From assembly GCA_008330645.1 (NCBI GenBank), contig VLTN01000087.1, positions 32,677 through 96,676 on the forward strand: 64,000 nucleotides of DNA, given 5' to 3'. Within the stretch, counting starts at the first letter, position 1. Every line of letters starts with the position of its first letter. The notes beneath the pieces are model-generated. The model saw nothing but the letters and a program-made list of their open reading frames with translations. It was not told where the DNA came from and did no database searches. A program made the translations under genes and the position numbers. Source of the stretch: Cafeteria roenbergensis (taxonomy: Eukaryota; Sar; Bigyra; Bicosoecida; Cafeteriaceae). Of the stretch, positions 22,301 through 31,200 are shown piece after piece.

Positions 22301-25300
22301 ACTTTCCGGAACCGGACGAAGACGAGCCAGCTGCTGGCCGCCCCATCGTCGATTCCATTGACGGTGAAGGAACGGAGCGCACAAACTACCCGGCTGTGTT
22401 CACCTTGCAGACGACCCAGGACGGCGGTGCGGAGTCTGTCGCCGTGTGCTTCAGCTTTTACAGCGACATTCTTCCGGAAGCCACCGCAGCCAGGCTTCTC
22501 GGCCACTACCTCAGGCTTCTCCAGCGACTTCCCAACCTGCTTTCCAAGCGTGGAGCGACGCCCTGGGGCCTCGCGTCGCCCCTGAGCATCGGCGTTGGTC
22601 CATCGCGCGCTGTGGCAAAGCTTCGACAGGCAGAAGCATTCCGCGCCACGCCCAAGAGCGATTTCACAACGGCCACGCTGTGGATCCTTGTCAAGGCGGC
22701 TGTTGCGGCCAACCCGGACGCCATCGCGGTCACGGACGGGAGCGACAGCATCACCTACGCGGAGCTCGACCGCCGCTCGGCTCTGCTGGCCGCCGCGCTG
22801 CAGCGCCGAGGCGCCGGCGCTGGAGGAGTGGTGGGCGTGCTGCTGGGCCGGAGCGTGGACGCCATCGTGTCGCTGGTGTCGGTGCTGCGCTGCGGCGCGG
22901 CGTACCTGCCGCTGGACCCGGGCCAGCCAGTGAGCCGGCTGGCGTACATGGTGGAGGACAGCGGCGTGGGGGTGGTGCTTGTGAACGGTGCATCGTCCGG
23001 CCGGGCGGCGGAGTCGCTTGCGGCGATGGAGGGCGAGGGCGCGGCCGCTCGCGTGCGGGTGCTGGACGTGACGGCGCTGGGCGGAGCGGTCGGCGAGGGC
23101 GCATCGGCAGGCGGCGCATCGGCCGCTGGCGGCGGCGCCGCGGTGGGTGAAGACGCTGGCGCGGCTACGCCGTCGTCGCTGGCGTACATCATCTACACCA
23201 GCGGCTCCACGGGCAAGCCCAAGGGCGTGGGGGTGGAGCACCGGTCGGCGGTGAACTACATGCGCGCGTCGGCGACGGTGTACGAGCCGCGTTCGTCCGA
23301 CCGCTGGCTGCAGTTCGCGTCGTTGTCGTTCGACGCGAGCGTCGAGGAGGTGTTCGTGCCGCTGTGCAACGGCGCGACGGTGGTGCTCCGATCGTCGGAG
23401 ATGACCCTGTCGGCGTCGGACTTCATGTCGGCCTGCGAGTCTCGCGGGGTGACGGTGATGTCGTGCGCGACGGCGTTCTGGCACCAGCTGGTGGACAGCG
23501 TGACTCGCGGCGAGACGCGGGTTCCCGGAAGCGTGCGCCTGGTCGTGATCGGGGGCGAGGCTTGCAACCCGTCTCGTCTGGTTGCGTGGGAGCGCGCGTG
23601 CCCGGGGGTACCCGTGGTGAACGCGTACGGCCCGACGGAGGCGACGGTGAGCACCCACCTGTGGCGCAGCGACGGCTCGTTGTCGGAGGGGTGCGCGTCG
23701 GTTCCCATCGGGCGCGGCCTTCCGGGCGTGCGGTCATACGTGCTGGACCGGGAGCGTCGCACGCCGGTGCCGGTGGGGGTGGTGGGGGAGCTGTACGTCG
23801 GCGGGCTTTGCCTGGCGCGAGGCTACCTGGGCCGCGACGACCTGACGGCGGACCGTTTCGTGCCAGACCCGTTCGCGGACGACGTGTCGCGCTCGGTGGA
23901 CGGCCGCATGTACGCGACGGGCGATCTGGTGCGCATGGGCGAGGACGGCACGCTGACGTACGTGGGCCGCGCGGACGACCAGGTGAAGATCCGCGGCTTC
24001 CGCATCGAGCTGGGCGAGATCGAGGAGGTGGCGCGGCGCCACGACTCCGTGCAGGACTGCGTGGTGCGCGTGATAGCACATGCAAGGTCGGAGCCTGAGC
24101 TTGTGGCCTTTTTGGTGCCAAGTTCAGCAACTTCTGGAGCATCTTTCGACGCCTCCAGGTTCGTCGCGGCGCTGCAGAAGCAGCTTCCGTCGTACATGAT
24201 CCCGTCTCGTGCCTTCGTCTTGGGCGCCCTGCCAGTCACAGCGAACGGCAAAGTGGATCTTAAGGCCCTGTGTGCGTTGCCAGTCGACCATTCGGTTCCG
24301 CTTGGGGCTCAGGGCTGCCATTCGCGCGGTGACCCCAGAGAAGCAAGCTCGGCGAGCGAGCCGGCTGCTGCGGCAGCAGGTGCACGGCCAGTGCCAACTG
24401 TCGGTGAGGTTGCGGAGGCAGAGGCTGTTGACTCGGCTCTGCTTGGCGGGGTGGTGTCAGCTTTCGCATCGGTCCTCGGTGTGACGGAAGCCGAGGTGGA
24501 CCCGCGACGCGACTTCTTCGAAATGGGGGGACACTCACTGCAGTTCTTCGTCCTCGTGTCTCGGGTCAGGGCTGTGTGCGGGGCCCACCTGGATGCGGCA
24601 GCTCTGCTGGCGAGCGCCTCGCCGCTCGCAGCTTGCCGCTTAGCGACTGGTGCAAGCCGCGGGCTCATCGCCCAGGGCACCGGGACTAGCGCGAAACAGC
24701 CTCCAAGCCACCCCGAAGTAGCAAGCTCCATCGCTTCCGCGGCCGCACAGACATCGGGCAAACGGTTGGCGTGGCTCGTCGGGCTGAATGAGCCTGGCCT
24801 CGCCATTGTCGATTCCATGGGACTTGCAGCATCGATGGGGGACGCCGCAGCCGCAGCAAGTGGTGCAGCTCACGCCGAGCACGGGCTTGCGCTGCGCCGG
24901 GCGCCTGTTTTCGTTTTCCACCCAGCAGTGCAAAACCCGCTCGTGTTTCGGCGTCTCGCCTCCGAGCTGCGGGCTCTGGAGGCTCCTCGAGCTGCAAGGA
25001 TCCGCCGCAAGGTCACTCTGCAAGTGGCTGGGCAGTCCCCTGCACGACCTCCGAGTGGCCGTGCCATGCTGCCTGGCCAACGTGGACGACAGCCGAGCTC
25101 TCAAGCCGCCCCACCCGCCGTGTCCACAGCTGCACGCCACGGGATGCACGGCAAGCCAAACTCGTCGCCCGTTCTCGGCCCGGCGTCTCACCGCCGCTCC
25201 CTGGGCGAGGACGACCTATCGCTGGTGGCAGCGGCCTCAGACAGCGCCACTCCGCTTGTGGGCTTCGGCTGCGACGCCATGGCCTTTCCTATTCCGTCCA

Positions 25301-27063
25301 TCGAGTCGCTCTCGGCCGCTTACGTGGAGCTAATCCGCCGAGTCGGCGCAAGCGGCCCCGTTCGCTTGGTTGGGTACTCCTTCGGAGCGCGAGTTGCCGC
25401 GCAGGTTGCCGCCTCTCTGGAGCGCACGGGGGTGCAAGTTGCCTGCCTGGTTGCGATCGACAGCCCAGCGCCCGTGCCAGCCCCCCGCCTGCTGCCGGCT
25501 CCGTTCCCACTGCCACAGCGAACCGGCCAGGAGCGGGGCACGCGGTATCGCAACAGCGACGGTCTGCTTGCCGCCATGCACACTGCCCGCGGCCACTCCG
25601 CGGCAGCAGCCGCTTCAGCTGGCCGCGGCGCGTCCTTTGGTCGGCCGAGGGGTGCAAGCGAAGCCTGGGGTCAAGGTCCAAAACTGGATCCTCGTCGACG
25701 CAGTGACGACTGGGCAGCTGGTCGTGAGGGAACATCTCGTCGCTTTAGTGTTGAGGAGCGACGGACCCTGGATCCTGCCGGTGCGAACGCATCGCTCAGG
25801 GCTTCAACGACGTTGCCCGGAGTCTCAGGGAAGCCCGTGGCTCTTGCGACTGTGGTGTCGTCCGGGGAGTCTCGCACGGGCAGCAGCGGTGACCGGACGC
25901 CCATGCACCACGCGTGTGCGGGGCACCCCTCGGCAAGGCCGGAGGACCATGCAACAGACCCCGCTGCTGAGGGCTCCGGCGAGGAAGCGTCTTTCCACTC
26001 GCCTTTGCTGAGTCCCGACCTTAAGGCCGCCGGTGGCCCTCCGCCCCTTGACGAAGAGCACGCGGACTTGCTGGGCGATCTCGTTGAGCATGCCGCCCTG
26101 CTGTTCGGCGCTGACTTGGAAGACGAGGGCGTCGGGACAGACGAAGCGGTGGCAAGGCTCGGCAGTGCCGAGGCCGTGTGTGCTGCCCTTGCCAATGCGG
26201 TCGAGGTGGCGACTGGGTTGGACGCCGCAACTGCAGCTGACACGGTCGCGTCCCTGTGGGCGGAGCTGCAGTCAAGCGACGCAATGCTGTCGGCCTTCAC
26301 CCTCAAGCGCCGGTTGCGGTGTGACGTGGTTGTGGTGGTGGCTGTGGACGAGGACAGCGAGCAGAATTCCGCCGGCGCCGGTGGCTTGCTCCTTGGATGG
26401 GACAGGGCGACTCTTGGGCGGGTCCTGCTCGCAGCGTGCCCCGGCACTCACTTCAGTGTCGTGGCACAGCACGCTGCAGTGCTTGCGTGGCATCTTCATG
26501 CTGTGATTCACGGGGGCCTCGCCGCAGGAGGTGGAGCATGGCAGAGCGCGGGTATCGGCTTGTGGCGCTTCGCGAAGCACGGCCACGGCTCTCGCGCCTC
26601 CCAGCGCGTCTTGGCAGAAGCTGCCGCGGCTGCGCAGCGCGCTGCCTCCGCTGTGCTGCAAGGCGCAGCCAGCGAGTCCGGCCGCGCAACGGAAGCCTCC
26701 CGATCGCGCGCTGGCTCGCTCGGCGACTTTGTCCTGTCCCCTGCGCCGCCAATGCCTGGATCAGCCGGCTCCGATTCGGCAAGAGCACGGGCAGCGTCAT
26801 TCGCGTCGCAGTTCACTCCGCCGGGCGCTCCTCAGTCTCTGCCAATCCGGCAAACTCCTCCGTCGCCGCTGCTGGCGCCGTCTGCCGGTGCTGCCTCGTC
26901 TGAAATGGCCCGCATCTCGCGCAACCGTGCGGCGTCGTTGGCCACAGGGCAGGGCGCAGGCGAGCTGGCGGCAGCGACCCTTGCGGCGTCTATGGCCATT
27001 GTTGGGCGCGGCTCCGACGTGGCTCGACTCAGGTGGTCCGCAGATGCTGCTGACATGCCATGA
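4302..27063 (+). CDS. Five-module non-ribosomal peptide synthetase
   Basis: Proposed exons are 4302-4420, 4577-4701 and 4813-27063 (introns of 156 and 111 nt); the last exon is 22 kb. Domain order is A-T, C-A-T-E, C-A-T-E, C-A-T-E, C-A-T-TE. The main reading frame is broken by six 1-nt differences from sister modules: near 9011 (G lost), 9663 (G lost), 11751 (one base gained), 13877 (G gained), 14058 (G lost) and 18723 (C lost). Counting these as errors gives an exact multiple of three, 7,498 residues, which supports the exon model. Modules load amino acids as adenylates onto phosphopantetheine arms and condense them; TE releases the product. The start ATG at 4302 is chosen because its exon ends at a good donor in the right phase, and the next exon opens the first A domain at DTLHSLFE. 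No phosphopantetheinyl transferase or tailoring enzyme is in the window. Introns argue against bacterial contamination. Either assembly errors or real decay could explain the breaks. Confidence 0.93.
4577..6634 (+). other. NRPS module 1: loading A1-T1
   Basis: A1 opens with DTLHSLFE and carries the A3 motif [11 protein letters not shown] (5292-5324), NAYGPTE, the ATGD-type motif and [15 protein letters not shown]; the T1 serine codon is 6513-6515 in LGGDSI. There is no condensation or formylation domain before it, so it should load the first residue. From about 5256 to 6614 its DNA is almost identical to the other modules, whereas 4577-5255 (the N-terminal half of A1) is clearly diverged. The two introns of the gene lie only in this diverged part or before it. 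Confidence 0.92.
6640..11440 (+). other. NRPS module 2: C1-A2-T2-E2
   Basis: C1 has the active-site motif HHVVVDG (codons 7134-7154) and is unlike the other C domains of the gene, as expected for one following a T without epimerisation (LCL type). A2 carries [11 protein letters not shown] at 8616-8648; the T2 serine codon is 9835-9837. E2 shows the full epimerase signature: [17 protein letters not shown] (10435-10455), [28 protein letters not shown] and FNYLGVF. The frame is broken near 9011 in A2 and near 9663 between A2 and T2. The module should add a residue and invert it to the D form. Confidence 0.9.
11441..16290 (+). other. NRPS module 3: C2-A3-T3-E3
   Basis: C2 begins with [18 protein letters not shown] and has HHVLVDG at 11912-11932; it follows an E domain, so it should be a DCL condensation domain. 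A3 motif [11 protein letters not shown] is at 13466-13498, the T3 serine codon 14687-14689, and the E3 motif HHLVVDG at 15287-15307. Three frame breaks lie here: near 11751 in C2, then near 13877 (plus 1) and 14058 (minus 1) in A3. The last two cancel, leaving about 60 residues of wrong-frame peptide between them. A3-T3-E3 DNA is nearly identical to module 2. Confidence 0.9.
16291..21120 (+). other. NRPS module 4: C3-A4-T4-E4
   Basis: C3 (HHVLVDG, 16763-16783) is nearly identical to C2 except for a short replaced patch at about 17450-17505. A4 has [11 protein letters not shown] at 18317-18349 and a one-base loss near 18723. A diverged patch (about 19236-19345) then sits between two stretches identical to the other modules. 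The T4 serine codon is 19579-19581. After about 19818, E4 is a different lineage from E2/E3: its active-site motif reads HHLVVDE (20161-20181), and it keeps [28 protein letters not shown] and FNFLGSY. E4 should still be an epimerase, since the His-His-Asp core is kept. Confidence 0.9.
21121..24660 (+). other. NRPS module 5: C4-A5-T5
   Basis: C4 starts as a copy of C2/C3 and has HHVLVDG at 21607-21627, but from about 21635 to its end (about 22660) the sequence is unrelated at DNA level to C2/C3. It is still a C domain, with the VSGRPPSI and GPFINTIPL region and [10 protein letters not shown]5 ([11 protein letters not shown] at 23194-23226) is identical to the other A domains until 24072, where the small C-terminal subdomain becomes unique. 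T5 carries MGGHSLQ with its serine codon at 24535-24537, the GGHS form typical of carriers not paired with E. The frame is intact from about 18724 to the stop. Confidence 0.92.
24760..27063 (+). other. NRPS terminal thioesterase with long insert and tail
   Basis: An alpha/beta-hydrolase thioesterase follows T5: [20 protein letters not shown] near the start, the nucleophile motif GYSFG (25372-25386, Ser codon 25378-25380), AIDSPAP with the probable acid (Asp codon 25459-25461) and GTHFSVV with the catalytic His (26449-26451). About 300 residues of Ser/Pro/Arg-rich sequence are inserted between the Asp and the His, and about 70 more before the nucleophile, so the domain is far longer than the usual 230-280 residues. 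Roughly 200 Ala/Ser-rich residues follow the His. It should release the peptide by hydrolysis or cyclisation; which one cannot be told. Confidence 0.85.
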
Positions 27064-28280
27064 TTGTGCATGTGCTTTGGCCATGGTGCGCGGGACGCTC
27101 CTGAGATGATGCGTGACTGTGCCAGAATTCCCGAACCCAGCCTTGCACCAAATCTAGCCAATCCGGTGCAGCCCGACGGCCGCGTGGCTGTGCTTGACAT
27201 TGCAGACCAGGCCATGCCACGGCCGCGGGCACTTTTCCTGCAAATGGGTGACCTGCAGCAACAGACATGCGTCTCCGGGGGGCTGCAGAGCCGGACTCTG
27301 CGGCCCTGTCCGACGCGGCGGCTTTGGTCGGAGACGTGCAAACCTGGAACTGCCAATCTGTTCACACTTGTGCGTGTGCACGGGCTGCAGCCTTCGACCA
27401 GGAAGCCTTACGTCGCGTGCAGGCACCTGGTCGGTCGAAGGCCTGCAGGCCGGCGCGGGCTTTGGCTCGATGGCTCACTCCACGGAGACGGCATTCCATC
27501 GCGGGTTTGCGCTCTTGCACGACAGTGCTTCAGACCGGCGCTGCAGGCTTCGCATCCCCGACACTGTCCTTTTCCGCCTTGTGAGCTGTCTTTCCTCGCG
27601 GTGTCTTCCGGCGGCATTCGCTCTCGAGTGTGCGAGCGCACGCCGTGCCCTCGAGCCGTTCGCCAGCCAGCACCATCAGCGCGAAACCTGTGGCTGCCCC
27701 CGGGGCGCCTCCACGCCGCCCTCGGCTCCCCGTGCCTACACAAGGGCAATCACCGCGATGATCGGGTAGGTGAAGGTGGGGGCTCAGCTTGCCTGGGAAT
27801 GCGGGAAATTGGTGTGTCGTTGCGGGATTGACGCCGTTTGCAAGCGGGTCCAAAGCGACGAGTGTGCAGAACACCGTCCCGTTGGCCCAACCGTTGGCTG
27901 CATCACCCCTCGAGGCCTGCCCTGCAACGAGTACTGATGCCCATGCGCTGCTTGACTGACGTTGCCCGCTCCAAACACTGCAGCGAGCGGACGGGACGTG
28001 CGTGGGCATTTTCAAGTGGTTGGGCACTGCTCCTCGGACTGGAGCAGTCGTGCGAAAACGCGAGAGCCGCGCAACGATTGCCCGTTTTCAGCAGCATTGC
28101 CACGAGGCGGCAGGGGGGGCTGGCCCCGGCGCCGCAGCTGCAGCCTTGGTGGTGCGAACGAATGGCAGCCGCGCTTCGGTCTCTCGAGCGCAGCTTCCCA
28201 GTCTCGCGAGCAGCATCGCAGCTGGAACCAGCAGGGGGATCCAGGTGCTCCAGTTTCGCAACGCTTTACCGGCTGGAACA
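27064..28280. other. Intergenic region, no recognisable gene
   Basis: About 1.2 kb between the NRPS stop and the first ATG of the coiled-coil gene. Several overlapping open frames exist on both strands, none with a family I recognise. In-frame sequence upstream of 28281 is open from 28002 but has no ATG, so an upstream coding exon of the coiled-coil gene is possible. GC content is a little lower than in the genes. Confidence 0.5.
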
Positions 28281-31200
28281 ATGGCAATCGTTGAAGCCCT
28301 GCTGACAGCCAGGGGCCTGGCGTTCCGAGTGAATTCCACGCGGGAGGCCATTTCAGGAGGGGATCGAGACGGCCTGGAGACCGCCATACGGAGCGTGGCT
28401 GATCACTTTGATCTTGTGCATGGCAGGCGGCTCGTTCGCGCGGTGTTCGAGTTCGTCGTTGCTCCAGAGCCAGTCCTGCTAGAAATCCGCTCGCTTGAGC
28501 TTTCCCCGCCTGGTAGCGAGCTTGACTCGTCTCTGAGGCCCCCAGACGCGCAGGCCGTGTCGTTGGACCGGCTTCCGTCAATTGCCGGGGGTAAAGGGAG
28601 TCACGGCCTTGATGACACGCTTGCAACTCTGCATCTGGACTCAGAGCTAAGTGCCCGGCACACTGTGGCCACGCCACCGCAGTTTGGGCCCTCCCCAAGG
28701 CAGGCGTTTCAAGCAGTGCATGGGAGGTCTGGGAGGCCCGGAAGTATGCCGCCGGTGCCGGCAAGCCACCTCCGCGCATCAGCCTCGGCTGTGCCTGCTG
28801 GGGCGGCAGCTTGGGATGGGTCTGAGACCAGGTCGGAGTCCAAGTCTGGAGCTGAGAGGGCGCGGGCGCTCCTGGACAAAGTCGACTCGTTGTCAGAACA
28901 GCTGGCAAAGCTTGATCCGCCTCGTCTGGGTCAGGCGCACTCAGTCGGGCGCGACTCAACGGAGGGGGGGGTGATTCTGGGCGACGTGGAAGCGATCCGC
29001 ACAGAAGTGGCTTCGCTCAGGGAACGAGTAGTGTCGGCAGAGCAACAGCGGCGTGACGCTGAGGCTGCCAGGGCACAAGCAGAAGCTGATGCAGCATGCG
29101 CTCGACAGCGACAAGCAAAGGAGCCGGCGTCCGCTGCAGCTACGGACTCGAGCTCTGCGACGCGCATTCTGCGGCTGGAGGACGAGCTTGCTATCGAGCG
29201 GCAGCTCCTTGCAAGTACACGCTCGCTGTGGGATGAGGAGCGCGCTAGCTTTGCTGCTGAGCGAGCCAAGTGGGCGGACACGGAGGCGCGGCTTCGGGTC
29301 AGTAGAGGAAGGAGCGATGCTGCTACCTCTAGCGCGAGTAGCCTCCTTGTCACCCAGTCGGCATCATCTCCACGCTCCAGGTGGAAGGCCGAGCTCACTG
29401 ACGCAAAGAGTCGACTGGCTGCCAAAACCGAGGAGGCTGCCGCGCTGAGAGAGAAACTGGCCGCTGCAGACTCCCAGCTCTCTCAAATGAGGTTGGCATT
29501 GACAGCAGCTCGAACGGAAGCGGCTCGCGAGCACGCGGAAGCCGTTGCGTCGCGGGCAGCAGCAGCCGCCCTCACCCTTGAGGTTGCCGGGCTTCACAAC
29601 GTGCTGAGGGGACTGTCTGACGCAGCCAACAAGCAGCCTCCTGCCGAATCAGCGAGAGTTGAAAGCCGGCCCGGGCTTCACCCTGACTCCACGGCCGACC
29701 ACTCTCCGTGGGCCAAGGCGCTGGACGCAAAACAGGCCCGGTTTGAGCGTGAGACTGCGATGCTCCGAGACCAGCTGGAGCAAGAAGTGCGACGCTCTTC
29801 GTCGGCGCAGCGCGACCTCGACGCCCTGACAACTCGGCTCGACGACGCAAACCGAGCGCTCCGCAAAGCAGCGGCAGACACAGCAACCCAAGCCGCAGAA
29901 GCGGCTCGGCGTGCGGCCTCTGACGAACAGCGCAGGTGCGAGGCGGAGTGCAGGCAGCAAATTGCCAAGGAGCGAGATGGGTTCGTTGACATGCTCAAGG
30001 ACGCCGATGCCAAGCTTCATGAAGCGAGGCGCGAAGCGACAGACGCAGTGCGCGAGACGACTTCGGACGGCCAAGCCGCGCTGCTTGCTGAACGCGAGAG
30101 ACTGGAGTCGCTGCGAGCTGCGCTCGCCGATGCGCGAGACGCCAAGACTCGGGGGCCCAGTTCAAGGCCAAGCTCCCGCACCTTGGCGAGCGGCAGTGAC
30201 GCGAACGACCAGAACGCTTCCGAGCAGGCTCGAAGTAGCCGCCTGCTTGGTCACATTCTCCGGCTAGATGCGCTGCTGGCTTCTCGCGAGGCGGCCCTCG
30301 CGAAGGCATTGGCAGATAAGGCCCTCTCGGAAGAAAAGGCGGCTGCTTCGCTTGCTGCAGCAGACCGGGCGGTTGCGAACGCGTGGTCTGCTTCCGAGGC
30401 CAGCGCGCTGCGATCACAGCAGGAGGCAGACGAGCAAGTGAAGGCATCGCTGAGCCAGGTGGACCGCGCTGCAGAGGAGAGCGTCCGCGTCGCGTCGGCT
30501 GCAGCCCGACAAGTTGAAAGGGCTCGAGTCGCGCTTGCCGAGTCCGAGAGCAAGCGAGAGCTTGCCGAGCTTCGCGTCGAAGAGCTGGACGCCAAGTGTG
30601 CGGCACTTGCAAAGCAAGCGACTGCGGACTTGGATGCGGAGCGGGCCAAAGCAGAGGCTGCAATCCGAGCCGCCTCGCAGGAAGCGCGGCGAGTAGCTGC
30701 ACTGGATGCTGCCGATGAGCTCCGCCTGGCGCTGGCAGCTCGAGACCGAGAACACGGCGAGCTAGCCACCTCACTTGACCTCGCCGATGACAAGGCCATG
30801 GCGGCGGTGGCTCGCGCCCGGACGGAGCTTATGGCGTCGGCGTCTGCTCGAAGCGCCATGCTCGAGCGGACGCTCGCTGCAGAGCGGGCTTCTCACGCCC
30901 GGGAGCTTGCCAAGCTGGACCGAGTAGTCGAGCAGCTGGCTGCTGATTCCCGGACGGAGCGGGCCAAGATGAAGGCAGAGGCCGCGAATGAGGTGCTCAA
31001 AGCTCGACAGACAGAAGCAAGACTTGCGGGGCAACGGCTGGAGCGGCAACAGAGCGTTGCAGACGCCAAAACTGAGTCAGCCGTGGAGGCTGCTCGGCGA
31101 GAATGCGAGCGCCAAGCAGCGCGCGTTCTCGCCGAGGCCTTGGAGGCACACGCGGCCAAGGCAGCTTCTCGACTGCAGGGCCAGGCAAAGCAAATGGCCG

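Larger units (their letters stand above)
8100..24072 (+). repeat. Tandem NRPS module repeats, period about 4.85 kb
   Basis: The A-domain opening (CTGTGGAGCC or CTGTGGATCC) recurs at 8100, 12950, 17801 and 22678, offsets of 4850, 4851 and 4877. The first two units are near-identical from A through C. The third loses identity inside E4 and C4. The fourth is cut off at 24072. A shorter copy of the A-core to T block sits upstream at 5256-6614. Such long near-identical blocks are prone to both gene conversion and assembly collapse or expansion. Confidence 0.95.

Noticed and set aside
4302-27063. Bacterial contamination as the source of the NRPS
   Set aside because: Two in-phase GT-AG introns, matching GC and intergenic style, and direct continuity with PPIL4 and the coiled-coil gene.
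27730-28027. Possible C-terminus of a PIG-O-like or other multi-pass membrane protein on the minus strand
   Set aside because: The suggestive pieces are in three frames and upstream exons would have to lie inside the coiled-coil gene.
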